From Lantana camara (lineage: Eukaryota > Streptophyta > Magnoliopsida > Lamiales > Verbenaceae), in contig CM074860.1 in NCBI GenBank assembly GCA_037501455.1, positions 52,710,501 to 52,774,500 on the forward strand: a DNA stretch of 64,000 nt, in the 5' to 3' direction. Made by a program: the position numbers and the translations under genes. Under the pieces are notes generated by a model, which saw only the letters and a program-made list of their open reading frames with translations, was not told where the DNA came from and made no database searches. Positions 22,271 through 34,050 of this stretch are shown here, piece by piece (the stretch's first letter is position 1; each line of letters opens with the position of its first letter).

Positions 22271-24149
22271 AGTTATTGAGTGTGGGGGGAGAAAAAGTCT
22301 CTTCTATCCCTCTACCTCTCACTCTAAATTACAGCAATTAAATATTCGGTCTCCCCCTTTATTCCCACCTTGTAATTCAGCGTCTAATTGTAACGGGGAA
22401 GAAGCACTTATATTAAGTGATCAGACAGGATCCGCACTGTATACTACCAATAAGAAAATCAGTAGAAGGATTTTTTACTGTGGAGCCACAGACACAATGA
22501 CATATGACAAGGCAGACTTAAGTAATTACACGGTTCCGAAAATAAGCTCAATTCAGAATGCCAATGGGGGTGTTTCTCATGTTCTTGGTGCAGGAACTGT
22601 TTCCTTATCACCTGCACTTAGCTTAAAAAACTGTCTCTATATTCCTACTTTGTCGTGCAAGTTACTTTCTATCAGTCATATTAGCAGAGAATTAAGCTGC
22701 AAGGTGCTGATGTTCCCCGATTTCTGTTTGTTGCAGGATATTCTTTCGGGGAAAGTGATTGGGCGTGGTACTGAAAGTGGCGGGTTGTATTACGTCGACT
22801 AGGTGGCTCAACAAGGAACTGCAGCGCTTGCTCACGGGACAGTGAACCGCCAATAGTGGTTGTGGCACCGTCATTTAGGACATGCTTCCCAAGGGTATCT
22901 TCAGCTATTACTTCCCCAAATTTCCACGCGAGATAATAAATTCTCTTGTGAGACATGTTTACTTGCAAAGAGTCATAGGCAGCCTTTTTCAGTATCTAGT
23001 TCTCGTACTAAAACTGTGTTTTCCTTAGTGCATTCAGATGTGTGGGGACCTGCCCTGGATATTGGTTTTGATCATAAGTTTAAGTATTTTGTTCTTTTTT
23101 TCGATGATTATTCCAGAATGACTTGGGTATATTTTTTGCATAATAAATCTGAGGTTCCCTCAAAGTTTGTTAATTTCTTTAATATGGTGCGGATACAGTA
23201 TAAAACTCATGTTCAGGTGCTTAGGTCTGATAATGGGGGAGAATATATAAATTCCACCTTGAAGGAATTCTTTCGCACCCTTGGAATGATCCACCAAACT
23301 TCTTGTCCCCACACTCCCCAACAGAATGGGGTGGCAGAACGTAAGAACCGACAGTTACTAGAGATGTCCAGATCTCTTCTTATTGAGTCTAAGTGTCCTT
23401 CGTCAATGTGGCCAGAAGCAGTTGCTACTTCTGTTTACTTGGCGAATCGTCTCCCTACCAGATCCTTAGATTTTGATAACCCCCTTAAGTGTTTTGCTGG
23501 TCAGGTTAGTATCCCGTCTGTCCTAACTCTTCCTCCTCGGGTGTTTGGGTGTTCCGTATTCGTCCATATTCCTAAAACTGCCCGTATCAAACTTGACCCG
23601 TGTTCTCTTAAGTGTGTCTTTGTTGGGTATGGGGTTCAGCAAAAGGGGTATCGGTGTTATCACCCTCCGACTCGTCGTCTGTATACTACTATGGACTGTG
23701 ATTTTGTTGAAACAGATTTCTATTTTCACATCCCACTCAGCGGTCAGGGGGAGAGACATCAGCAGGACCCACTGAGTGGGGTGGTCCCACTTACTTGGCC
23801 AGACGCAATCACAACAGGACAAGTAGGCGGAACCACCGAGCCACCACCTGCTGAAATACAACCCCTCACTTCCAGAGACCCCGTCACCCCGATGAGTATT
23901 CCTGAGGTTAGTAATTTTACTGATAACAACTCTACATCAGTCATTCCCTATAATTCTAAAAGTGCAGTGGAGATTGAGGAACAAGGGGAGAGTGGAGAAC
24001 GAGATATAAGTGAGTCAGAAGAGGGGGTGAGTCAGAGTGAGACACAGGCAAGATATGTGCTACCGCCACGCGCTAATAGAGGTGTCCCACCAAAACGGTA
24101 TCAACCGGAACATACAGGCAGGACCCCGCGGTATCCCCTGGCCGTTTAG
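22271..24149 (+). pseudogene. RE5 copia protease-integrase region (degenerate)
   Basis: One frame runs through 22167-24149 with two TAG stops, at 22800-22802 and about 22854-22856. The protease active-site triad, normally D-S/T-G, reads Y-C-G here (22476-22484, before ATDTMTY), so the protease would be inactive. The integrase zinc-binding part is at about 22860-22980 (WHRHLGHAS...CETCLLAK). The catalytic core holds the D (HSDVWGP, about 23033), D (RSDNGGEY, about 23225) and E (NGVAERKN, about 23329) residues. The frame ends at 24149, where a shift separates it from the reverse transcriptase frame. Confidence 0.9.
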
Positions 24150-25681
24150 CAGAAGGAAATCTCTCTGAACAAGCACGTGCCTATACTTTAGCAGTCCACT
24201 CGATCAGGATTCCGAATCGAGTGGAAGAGGCATTTACAGATCAGAAATGGGTTCAAGCAATGGAAACGGAAATGAAGGCACTAAAAAAAAATGGAACCTG
24301 AGAAAAGTGTATCATGCCCAAGGATAAGAAAGTGGTAGGATGTCGTTGGGTCTTCACAGTGAAACATCGGGCAGATGAGAGTGTTGAACGATACAAGGCT
24401 AGGCTGGTGGCAAAAGGATACACACAGACTTATGGCATTGACTACTCAGAGACGTTTTCACCAGTAGCCAAGATTGACACCATCAGGGTATTGTTCTCAG
24501 TAGCAGCTAACCGAGACTGGAAGTTGCATCAGTTTGATGTGAAGAACGCGTTCTTACATGGAGATCTTAGAGAGGAGGTATACATGGAACCCCCACCAGG
24601 ATTCGCGAGGGATTTCGGTCATGGGGAAGTATGCAGGCTAAAGAAGGCGTTGTATGGGTTGAAACAGTCACCCCGAGCATGGTTTGGAAGGTTTTCAGCT
24701 GCCATGAAGAAATATGATTATCATCAGAGCAACTCGGATCATACATTGTTCATCAAGAGACGAGACAGTTTGGTGACGTGCCTAATCATTTACGTAGACG
24801 ATATGATCATTACAGGGGATGACACAGAGGAAATCTCCAAACTCACAGAAAACTTGTTCAGAGAGTTTGAAATGAAAGACCTGAGGCAGCTGAAGTATTT
24901 TCTTGGGATAGAAGTGATGCGGTCCAAGAGGGGAATATACATATCTCAGCGGATGTTTGTCCTAGATTTGTTAGCCAAAACCGCGCTATTGGAGTGCAAG
25001 CCAGCAGACACCCCTATGGTAGTGAACCACCGCCTTGGCATAGTGGAAGGAGCTGAAGAGGCTGAGAAGCTAAAGTATCAACATTTGGTGGGAAAGTTGA
25101 TCTATCTATCTCACACACGGCCTGACATAGCCTATACAGTTGGAGTTCTTAGTCAGTTCCTGCACGGACCTCAGAAAGAACACGTGGAGGCAGCGCTCAG
25201 AGTGTGTCGGTACCTAAAAGGGTGTCCCGGAAGTGGGATTCTGTTTCAGAATCATGGGCACTTTAATATTGAATCCTATACAGATGCAGATTGGACCGGA
25301 AGTCCAGATGATAAGAGGTCAACCTCTGGGTACTTCACTCTAGTCGGAGGAAATGTAGTAACCTGGAAGAGCAAGAAACAGAAGGTTGTGGCTCTGTCTA
25401 GTGCAGAAGCTGAGTTTCGAGGTGTTGCACGAGGAGTAGGTGAGATTCTCTGGCCGCGAAAGCTACTTACAGAGATTGGTGTCCCAGTGGACAGGGTGTG
25501 TAATCTCATGTGTGATAACCGGGCTGCGATTAGTATAGCTGAGGACCATGTCCAGCATGACCGTACAAAACATGTAGAGGTTGACAGACACTTCATTAAA
25601 GAGAAGATCGAGCTCGGGATTGTTAAGCTTCCATCCGTGAGGTCTGAGGACCAATTGGCAGTATCTTTACTAAAGCAGTGA
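24150..25681 (+). pseudogene. RE5 copia reverse transcriptase-RNase H
   Basis: The longest open part begins at 24314 and codes for 455 residues. Before it the frame reads through about 24141-24298 and a TGA at 24299, where relatives have Trp. Reverse transcriptase motifs are GCRWVFTVKH, YKARLVAKGYTQ, FDVKNAFLHGDL and the catalytic YVDDM at 24791-24805. RNase H motifs are YTDADWTG (about 25277), TSGYF and SSAEAEF (about 25400). Domain content is full-length for the family. The relative integrity of this part against the damaged gag and protease is compatible with neutral decay. Confidence 0.9.
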
Positions 25682-25740
25682 ATGGCAGGATATTCGGAGA
25701 AATCTTACGCAAGTTGCATATCGGAGATCCCACTATACAA

Positions 25741-25752
25741 CTTGAGGGGGAC
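25741..25752 (+). other. Polypurine tract of RE5
   Basis: CTTGAGGGGGAC directly precedes the 3' LTR start TGTTGACA, a common copia arrangement. Confidence 0.85.
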
Positions 25753-25908
25753 TGTTGACATAAGGAAAACAAGAAATTAAGGCTTATTGTAATCGTGTAT
25801 TTTTTGTGCATATATGCCCTTTCCTTTATTAGCCTAGTATGGTAGTGTATTTAGCACAGAATATACAAAAAACCTTTTTCTAAACTATGGCTTTCACAAT
25901 AGACAACA
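25753..25908 (+). repeat. RE5 3' LTR
   Basis: The 156-bp LTR is near-identical to the 5' LTR apart from a 27-bp absence and a few substitutions. It ends AGACAACA, followed by the duplication copy GCATC at 25909-25913. Confidence 0.9.
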
Positions 25909-26291
25909 GCATCCCCAATTTTGAGCATGTTTTCATGGGGTTTTGGAGAAGATGAATAAATAGTAGCTTTTGGGGCCATATGTTGATCTCATGCATTCCT
26001 TGATGCTTTTGGTTGATTTAAAGTATGTAAATGGTTCTCTAAGCTTCCTATTTTCATTTATGATCATTGATTATATGGTTGTTGAAGGATTTATGAGTTT
26101 CCATTAATGGAATTTTGAAGAAATATCATGAAATGATCACATACGCACTCTCCTCACGTTTGATCACTTTGGGAGCATGTTTATGTGTTGTTTTGTTGTA
26201 TATTTGTTATCATTTCATAACTGGGCATGTTGCTTAAGGTTTAGCATGGTTGCTTTTCTGTTCTTGTGCATTTTGGCTGCTGGTATAGGGT

Positions 26292-26468
26292 GGTAGCGGC
26301 CGCGACCGATTTTAGCGCAAAAACGGTAGCGGCTGTGACTTGTGAATGTGTTTGTTACATTGCTCTCTCAGGTAGCACCCGCGACCAAATTTAGTTCATT
26401 TTGGCCCTGTTTCGAGATTTGACAAAATTGGAGGAAAATTCAGATTTTATTAGGTAGCGGCCACGACC
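26292..26468. repeat. GGTAGCGGCCGCGACC cassette (RE4 LTR)
   Basis: Four copies of a near-palindromic 16-mer occur: 26292-26307 (GGTAGCGGCCGCGACC), 26325-26340, 26371-26386 and 26453-26468. They form isolated GC-rich islands in AT-rich LTR sequence. With the copia insertion removed they lie about 1.2-1.4 kb from the LTR start. Confidence 0.8.
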
Positions 26469-26963
26469 CCTGCAGTTTCTGCACAAAAATTCAATTTTCA
26501 AACATTAATTGCATGGTTTCCTTGGCTCATTTTTGGTTCATACACTTCATTAACATGTCATATAATGTTTTATCTTGTGTGCTATGAAATTTTACGATTT
26601 CTCGTGGAATATTTTACGAGTTATGTCTCAACGTGTCTTCTTTACCCCAACCTTTGCTCTTAAATTGAACCCTAATCGCTCATGTATTTCTTAATTTATG
26701 ACTTGTATGATATGTATACATGCTATCATTATTTGAATTTTTTAGATTGATTTGGTATGACGTATGGAAGTGATGAACTTAAATGAATTTATATGATTCT
26801 CGAAATGAATGAAATTGAAAGTTTATATGTCTTTAAGATATTAATAGTGAACATGAACGTATTCATTGCATAATATCCTCTTTTATGCATTCATATCATG
26901 ATCATTATATTTTCGAGCGTCTTATATTGTCATTTTAAGTCTCGTTTCACCTTCCTTGCATAG

Positions 26964-27028
26964 ATTTTGATCACGTTGGAGACGAGGCTGGTCCGTGAGG
27001 CTCTTGTGCTCCCTTTTATCGTTCTAAG
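26964..27028 (+). other. Candidate LTR mini-exon (RE4)
   Basis: This 65-nt block follows CTTCCTTGCATAG and ends in CTAAG|GTGGGTTTCTC. The matching block in sLTR-A (38912-38977, minus) is 66 nt with the same borders. Confidence 0.45.
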
Positions 27029-27260
27029 GTGGGTTTCTCTACTATTTAGTTAAATGACCCTATATACCATCAATGTGAAAAGATTTCGGCCAAAATTTAT
27101 TATATGTGCCTAGAGTGGTTTCAAGAGTAAATGATTACAACGTAAAACCTTTATTTCATGAACCCTACCAAATGTTTTGGTGAGAATGAATGAATGACTG
27201 CACAGAATGGGGCCCAGGAACTTAGTGTAAGTGGCTATCCGAGGAGGCAAGGGCCGACGG

Positions 27261-27704
27261 TGTGACACCCCGTTCATCTAAAGGTTTAGGTTAACAAGTG
27301 CTAGGGTTTCCAATCTCATTGAAAATCATCAATATGTTATAATTGGAAACTTCATTTCCCCATGACGAAAGACTAATCATCTTATATAACACATTATAGT
27401 CTTGATAAGAACATTTTCTTATCATACTGACTAGAACTTTACTGACACGTGATTCTTGGTATTTAAAGTCCTTTCATATGAAGCATATTTCATACAAAAA
27501 TACCATCACACGTCATTAATTATTAAATTTGTAAAATACTCATAACTTGCTTTCATTTCAGTTTTATTAATCCAAAATATTTACAATATAATTGGATTTT
27601 CAAGGCATTAATCCCAACCGGATCAAGTTCGTGTGCAGCTTGCAGTGAGTAGTTAAAGCCCCTTCGTGCTTGAAGACCCTTTCCAAACTAATTCCTGTTG
27701 GTGT
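27261..27704 (+). repeat. LTR-like fragment, unclassified
   Basis: The fragment begins TGTGACACCCCGTTC at the point where the RE4 LTR stops, so it is probably the head of another LTR. It does not match other LTRs here beyond that start. It ends at 27704, where RE6 begins with a similar TGTGACACCCCG. No open frame of note is present. Confidence 0.4.
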
Positions 27705-28565
27705 TGTGACACCCCGTCTTCTCGGCAATCTAGATACGACATTACGGGAGAGTTTAATTCCGTAATTTTGGCACTTATGTGTAATTCATATGCCTTATGT
27801 GTCAATTTGTAATTTACTTAATTATGTGCGCATTAGAACTAAATTAATGTTCTTGGACTCAATCGTCCAATATTTGCCATTTAAGGACCTAATTGTAAAT
27901 TAGGGTGTTTGAGCCTTCGTGGCTACTTTGAGCTCGAGAATTCGAATTTGAATTCTGACTTCGCCATTGGATTTGTTTCAATGACTAGGGTCCAATGGAT
28001 CTAGCCTTGCCCTTTTCTGAATCCGTTTGACCTGTCTACCGATTTAATTTCCAGTCGATTGAACCGAACCCTACGTGAACCAAACCGAACCGGTTTTTCT
28101 TACCTTAAAATCGGACCAACCCTATTTCTTCCCCATTTTTGCTACATATCATGACAAGAGATAGATAGGAGGAGAAGAAGTAACCCTTCCCCATTTAGCC
28201 CTCAAACTTGGAGCTCGAGTTTGAATCATCCGACTGCCCGATTAAAGATTACAGGTAAGATTTGTAATCCTCTCGTTACATGCTTCGATTCTATCTGATT
28301 GAATCCCTTTTTCTTGGATTCAATTCATGGTTTTTGAGAAGGAGATGAATAGTGTGGATTTCGTGTTTTGGGTGTTCGGGCTCGTTTTGGAGTCCAATTC
28401 CTGCTCTAATGTGTTATATATGTGTTATTTGATGTTATATGTTTGTTTTTTGCCATTTCTTGGGGTTTGGGCGGGTTTTTGGGGAGGTCGAAAACCTCCC
28501 CGCATAGCAGCTGCCATGGCTGAGAAGCTCGGTCGTGCCCGTGATAATTTTTGGCCTAGAAAGTG

Positions 28566-28655
28566 TCGCGGCCGCAACCTTCTTGCAGTAAACTTTCTGT
28601 CTTGCCTTCGCGGCCGCGACTAGTTTTCACTGCATTTTTGTCGCGACCGCTACTC
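28566..28655. repeat. CGCGGCCGC cassette (RE6 LTR)
   Basis: Copies related to TGTCGCGGCCGCAACC lie at about 28565-28580, 28607-28621 and 28640-28655, with a weaker one near 28531. They resemble the reverse complement of the RE4 16-mer and lie 0.86-0.95 kb from the LTR start. Confidence 0.7.
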
Positions 28656-29330
28656 TGTCATACGTGCTCCGTTTTGCCTGAATTTTGAACTGTAAAAAAA
28701 ATTTTGTGTGTAGAACATTCTCCCATTGGAATCACCTTAAAATTCCTTCTAGATTGTGAGATGTAACCGTTTGAATGTTGTGTCGCCATTTGATCCGATC
28801 CATATACCATTTGAAAGATCTACGTGTCTACTTTCATTTACAATAAACAGAAATTAATTCTCATTTCTCAAACTAGAGTTATGATTGTTTTCCTACAGCT
28901 TGGCCATTTCGTAAAATTTCCAGCTTTTGCCCATTTTTGCTCGAAACCATTTCTTGTGCTTTTCTTCCGCTTTTCTTGCACCTTTTCACCTACGAATCCA
29001 TTCCTAACTTGTTATATCTTATGTTATGTCTATGAATTTGTTCGTATATGCATTTTATATTACGTAATTAATGTGAATTGGTTGCACAAAGTACATATGT
29101 ACCTTGATAAGTATCTCCACTTTGTGATATGCATTAATTGTACACATGAACATGTCTCCAAGTGAATTATGATTCTGTTAAGTTATGAAATGCATTCCTT
29201 TGTATGAAATGAGTTTGAATATGGACTTTGCCAATGTATTTGAACTTCTTAAGTGCCTATGCATACGCCGTGCGTCTGTGTGGTTCATCTTTGAGTCTAA
29301 GTTTTGTATTTTTGTCTTCAGTTTGTTCAG

Positions 29331-29411
29331 GTGCACCCGGGGTGGTGTTTCGTTAGCCGTGTTGATTCCGGGGTGGATCAATCGTCTCGTTATCTGTCCC
29401 GTTGGTGTAAG
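29331..29411 (+). other. Candidate LTR mini-exon (RE6)
   Basis: This 81-nt block follows TTCAGTTTGTTCAG and ends in GTGTAAG|GTGAGGCT. Its first 17 bases are identical to the start of the RE2 block at 15223-15207 (minus strand). Confidence 0.45.
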
Positions 29412-30411
29412 GTGAGGCTAGGTTATAGTTAAACCCTATGAAATGTGCTTGTTTTATATGCATACGAATTATAACCTTAAGTATAAGTAAATACGTGCAA
29501 AATATGTAAGTTTATGAATGTAATAAGCCTTTGGAAGTATGACACTCTATGTACAAGTCTATGTACACTTGTTTTGGTTTGTTATGATTTGTTATGGTTG
29601 CAACATCAAAGTATGCTTCAAACCGTGTGCCTCTTACGAGCCGAAAGCTACGAGCTATAGATATGTTGTGGATTTGACATGGAGAGGTATGTAAAGCATA
29701 GTTGTTGCAAGGTATGGTTGTTATGTATGTTTGGTACGTTAATTTTTGTAGCGGGTTATGTTTTGATCTGTTATGATATGATATGTTCTGGAATGATGGG
29801 CCCCGGAGTCTGCGAGTCAGGACGCCCGGTACGGCAACGGGCCGTCGGGTTAAGCCTGAGCGTAGTCTCCACTCTGATAGGACCAACCCTGAACCCGCTA
29901 GGAGGTTTGGTAGGGGAAAGGGGAACCTGAGGGTTTGAGTGCTCGCGCTCACCTCGTCTGTATGGATGGCTAGGGTCGCGCAACCCTTCCATCACCGAAG
30001 AAGGAGGTATGTATGATACGTATGTTATGTTATGTTTTTATTTATTATATATGTTTAGTTGGAGGAGCCCGGGATGGGATTAGGTACTCGTACCCATCGA
30101 GTTATGTATGTATGCTATGTTAAAGTTCGTGGAACGAGGAAAGACTCGTAACAAAGATAAAATATGAATCTTTTGGAACTATAAGTTAAATATGGTTCAA
30201 TAATATTTGTTACGATAAGTATGTTTTGATACGTAAGAATTTGTTAGGTTAAGTTTTGTTCGGTTTTGATAAGAATCCCTATATGTATGTATCATGGGCC
30301 AATGTTTTAGTGTGCAAAAACTATCCCTAAGTTCACAAACACTGTATGTTATACGTGCCTTGCTATTTATATGTATATAGCGTGTGTGGGTAGCCCCTCA
30401 CTCAGTTTGTG

Positions 30412-31255
30412 TGATGAAATCCGGGCTGAAGGGTGGATTTCAGAGATAGAGGGTATCTTCGGGGTATGGCCATGGAACTCCCAAGATAAGGCCCGTCTTG
30501 TCATTCTAGTCCCACACGGACAAGCGAGACAATGGTGGAAAACGAGCGAAGGATTGTTATGGGATGCCTTCATCCAGGCGTTTAGAAAACGGTATACGCC
30601 GGCTATTCTACAAAACCGAACGTCTGAAGAGTTCTGCACCCTAAAACAAGGGCGAAAAATGGTCACGGAGTACCTTGAAGAGTTCGAGAGGTTGGGTACC
30701 TACGTGCCTCATATCATGAACGATAAGGAGATGAAGACTTGGTACTTCATGGAAGGACTTCGGGATGAGTTCAAGGAGACCTTAATTGCTGAGGATACGA
30801 GCACTTGGGATAAGGCTACAACGAGAGCTTTAAGGGTTGAAAATCGAAGAATAACAAGAGGCAAGAACGAAGAGAAATTGTGACCAAGAGGTGAATTGGG
30901 ATTATGCTCAAACCTACAAGTGGAAGAAGGATTCCAACATCCCGGTACTCAAGCCAAAAAGAAGATTCGTGGAAAGAAGCAAAAAGCTGGAAATCCTTCA
31001 AAGCTGAGGAAAGAACCTCAACCATGCGCATATCGTGGAGGAGCTAATCACGCCTACAACACGTGTTGGGATCGGTTGAAGAAATGCTATGCGTGCGGAT
31101 CGAGAGAACATATGGTTTCCGAATGCAATCATTCAAATGCTAACAAACAATGGAAACGTGAACAAAGACTTCAATTTGGAAACCACATGAATCTGAGAAT
31201 GGAGGTATCTGCATTCATGGCACGTACATTCACGACATCTTTAAATTTTCTGTAA
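30412..31255 (+). pseudogene. RE6 gypsy gag remnant with zinc knuckle
   Basis: The frame reads gag homology from EIRAEGWISEIEGIFGVW through FIQAFRKRYTP, LKQGRKMVTEYLEEFERLGTYVP and TLIAEDTSTWDKAT. A single TGA at 30881-30883 interrupts it. In the same frame it continues to a CX2CX4HX4C zinc knuckle at 31085-31126 (CYACGSREHMVSEC) and stops at 31255. An ATG at 30371 lies in LTR-derived sequence, so a short LTR-encoded leader is fused in frame to gag by the deletion. Gag is the particle-forming protein; this copy lacks its N-terminal part and any protease. Confidence 0.85.
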
Positions 31256-31939
31256 TTATTTATCTATCGTGTTATAATTGCTACTTATAACATGTTGTAT
31301 GTTTGAGTGGATATTATGTGACTCATAACATTGGCATATATAATCCAACATGCATAATCAGTGTTTGCTTGATAGGATGTCACTTCTTTCGACCTCCAAG
31401 TTTGAGTGCTATGAAGTTGGAAAAGATGGGTAGAGTGAGGGCCGAGATTAAGGATCCCCTTTCTTGGATCGGGTTGAAAAGTGTAGGATGATGCGAAGAT
31501 GGTATTGAAGAGGATTGGTTTGAAAAGTCTACAATCGAGATTGAAGATTTAAGGAAATTTGAAACCCACTTTGGAGGAGAATCAATTTTCTTGATGAAGT
31601 ATCGTGATGGAAGTGCCGAAGAGGGAATGAATAATCCATGACGGTCATTAGGAGAATCTTTTACGGGTGCAAAATAAGATTTAATCAAAATCTCGTGGCA
31701 TGGGGACTGATTCTCTATTCAACTGTGCCTTTAAAAGAAAGAGTTGAAGAGAATTAATAGAAGATTTTGGCCGAGCTCTTGAGGAACTTCAACAGATCAA
31801 AATATTATTGTTGAATAAAGTCATGGGTTAAAGACGAGATGACAAGAGACAATTTGGTAATGACGAAGGGTACTCAGGTGAGAAGAAATTAGGGTACGAA
31901 TCGGTGTAGTACTTGGGAACTTCAAGTCAACGTGAAGTT
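31256..31939. other. RE6 remainder, unassigned
   Basis: About 680 bp lies between the gag remnant and the next LTR-like sequence. No pol motif is visible in any frame. It may be a scrambled RE6 interior, but I cannot support a more exact call. Confidence 0.4.
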
Positions 31940-32445
31940 TATTTTAATTACGTGCACCGTAGAATTTATTTAAATTGTACTCGGACTCAATTGTCCAATA
32001 TTTGCAAGTTAGGGGCCTAATTTTAACTAGGGTGTTTGGGGCCTTCGTGCCTACCTTGAGCTTATGAATTCGGATTTGAATTCCAACCTTCTCATTGAGT
32101 TCGTTTCGATGATTCAGATTCAATGAATTAATCTTTCAATTTTCCAAAGCTAATTGACGGCCCTGCCACTTTAAAATCCGATCCGAATGGATTGGAAACC
32201 GTTTGACCCTACCCGTCTTGGCCTACCTGTTTCAGCCTAAAAAGGGCCAAGCCATTTTCTCTTCTCCCATTTCCCATGTTTAGCCATCAAGGTAGAAAGA
32301 AGAGAGGAAGAAACATTTACTCCTTTGGCCATCAAGCCTTGAGTTCGGGTTTGTGATATCCGACTGTCCGATCAATGACCGAAGGTAAGATTTGGGCTCT
32401 ATTCGATACGTGCTTCGATTTAATATATATTTTGTGCCTTAGATT
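31940..32445 (+). repeat. RE6 3' LTR fragment
   Basis: The sequence parallels 27820-28300 of the RE6 5' LTR: GGACTCAATYGTCCAATATTTGC, GGGTGTTTGNGCCTTCGTG, CCGACTGYCCGAT and the donor-like AAG|GTAAGATTTG near 32385 occur in the same order. The LTR's first part is missing or strongly diverged, and the fragment is cut at 32446 by the RE7 LTR end. Confidence 0.7.
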
Positions 32446-33642
32446 TGTAGCATCCTGAACGGTGGGCTACCACATCCCCCGCACCTAAAACCGAACCCAC
32501 ATATGAAATAGACCTCCACATATGAGTCCAAGCCTAAGCGAACAGGAACCTACACTCACACACTAAGCTAAGCGGGGCTAAAGACCAACAGAGCACGCAA
32601 ACAATAAAATAAAAATGCGGAAGCAACAAACAGGATCCAATTAGAGCTCAAATAACTTTACATTAACATATACAAAGGCCACATGGCCCAAAAATATACA
32701 AGTGTTTATAAATTCTTCAAAAAATTCATAATAAGTATCAATATATACCCATAATGTCAAAAGATGCAGTATGAAATGCAGACTTGTCCTAAACCAGAAA
32801 GTACGACTCGACTACGATGCACTTCCCCTACCTAGCACGAGCAACCTGTAACTAAAGATGGGAAAAGAGATGGGTCAGTCAACAACTCGACTGAGTGAGG
32901 GGGCTAACACACACCCACACACGTATAAGTATAAGCAGAGCATATATCAAATAGATGGTCATGAATCGAGGCTAGGGTTTTGCAGACCAAATTATTTGTA
33001 AAAGATAACGTATAATACATAAAAAAAAAACCTATCTCGATCCAAAATTCATCGATACAAAACATAAACAAACATCCGGCGAGTACGGACTTCCACTAAC
33101 TCCTCAAACATTACATAAAAACTGACTTCATAAATGCAAATCTAACCCCACAACCTTGTTGTTTCGGGAATCAAACCCTCTCCACCTATAATATAAAAAT
33201 GTAAGGGGTAGCTAACCCACGATATGCCTTCCCCGGTTATTCACCGAGGGCTCAAGATACCACGTCTCCCCAACCTCTAAGAGTCGCACGTGAATATCTC
33301 AAAGGGAGCCATGCACAGGCCAAACTCGATGGCCCTTGCCGTCCCGGTCATTCCTTACCCACAATTCCTGGGGCCCAACATACCAAATAGAACCATATTC
33401 CCATCTTTCAGGGCACAACTCACTAATACATAACATAAACATACAAAAGGATTCAAAAGGAAAGCTTACATATACTCTTACATTTACCGATTTCATAAGA
33501 TTCAAATGTTTCCATAAAATCATAATCATTGCTTAAAAACATGTATTTAAATATATATAAGATATATATTTCGACACGGGGTGAGAAACACATCATATAA
33601 TAGGCCATAGCTCGATAACTAAAAAAAAGTCCTAAACCTCAC

Positions 33643-33728
33643 CTTAACAAAAGTTGAGACGAAGAACCGAGGCTAAAACGGGCAAAGAAGCAACTAAACC
33701 TCGGGTTGGACAACGTCTCGAAGCGACT
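33643..33728 (-). other. Candidate LTR mini-exon (RE7)
   Basis: This 86-nt block has the clearest splice-site borders in the window: CTCCTTTTGTTTCAG before it and TTAAG|GTGAGGTTTAGG after it, on the minus strand. Confidence 0.5.
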
Positions 33729-34050
33729 CTGAAACAAAAGGAGATAAAACCCAAGACTTAGACTCAAATATGAACCATATAGACACCCGAAAATGCTCAT
33801 GAATGCAATAGATGCAAGTGGAGTGGAAACACATATCATGTTAAACATGTGAGTTCATAACTCGGAGAATTCATATCAAACGAAGCCATAAATTTAATAA
33901 AATGCTTATAACACATAATACAACATGTAAACAATACATTTAAGTCATAAACGAGGTAAAGAAATGAGGAAACAAACTAACAAAACAAAGACAATACACA
34001 TACACATACACATACAAGGGCAAAGGGGGTAATGCGTCTCACTCCTTTCA

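Larger units (their letters stand above)
20833..25908 (+). mobile_element. RE5: degenerate Ty1/copia retrotransposon
   Basis: The 5.1-kb element has very short LTRs (182 and 156 bp), a primer site at 21015, a polypurine tract CTTGAGGGGGAC at 25741-25752, and the copia domain order gag, protease, integrase, reverse transcriptase, RNase H. The flanks are GAATC on the left and GCATC on the right, a 5-bp target duplication with one later change. The interrupted LTR sequence continues correctly across the insertion when compared with the minus strand of 42430. In-frame stops, a frameshift and changed catalytic or zinc-binding residues make it non-autonomous now. I do not assign a copia lineage. 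Confidence 0.9.
25914..27260 (+). repeat. RE4 3' LTR, second part
   Basis: This continues the LTR interrupted at 20832. It carries four copies of a near-palindromic 16-mer at 26292-26468, an acceptor-like CTTCCTTGCATAG ending at 26963, the exon-like block 26964-27028, and the GGGCCC...GGCCGACGGTG block at 27210-27260, which matches the minus strand of 38680-38735. It breaks off at 27260, where a new LTR-like TGTGACACCCCG begins, and the remaining LTR end is not found in the window. Confidence 0.8.
27705..30411 (+). repeat. RE6 5' LTR, 3'-truncated
   Basis: It starts TGTGACACCCCGTCTTC. Landmarks are donor-like ACAG|GTAAGA at 28255, a CGCGGCCGC cassette at 28566-28655, acceptor-like TTTGTTCAG ending at 29330, exon-like block 29331-29411, donor-like GTAAG|GTGAGG at 29412, and CCCCTCACTCAG at 30395-30406. 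The LTR stops inside that last motif, where relatives continue for roughly 400 bp. The next base belongs to gag, so the LTR end, primer site and gag start were deleted. Confidence 0.75.

Noticed and set aside
28327..28623. 98-codon plus-strand open frame in the RE6 LTR
   Set aside because: It lies across the CGCGGCCGC cassette, has no recognisable domain and has no counterpart in the 3' LTR fragment.
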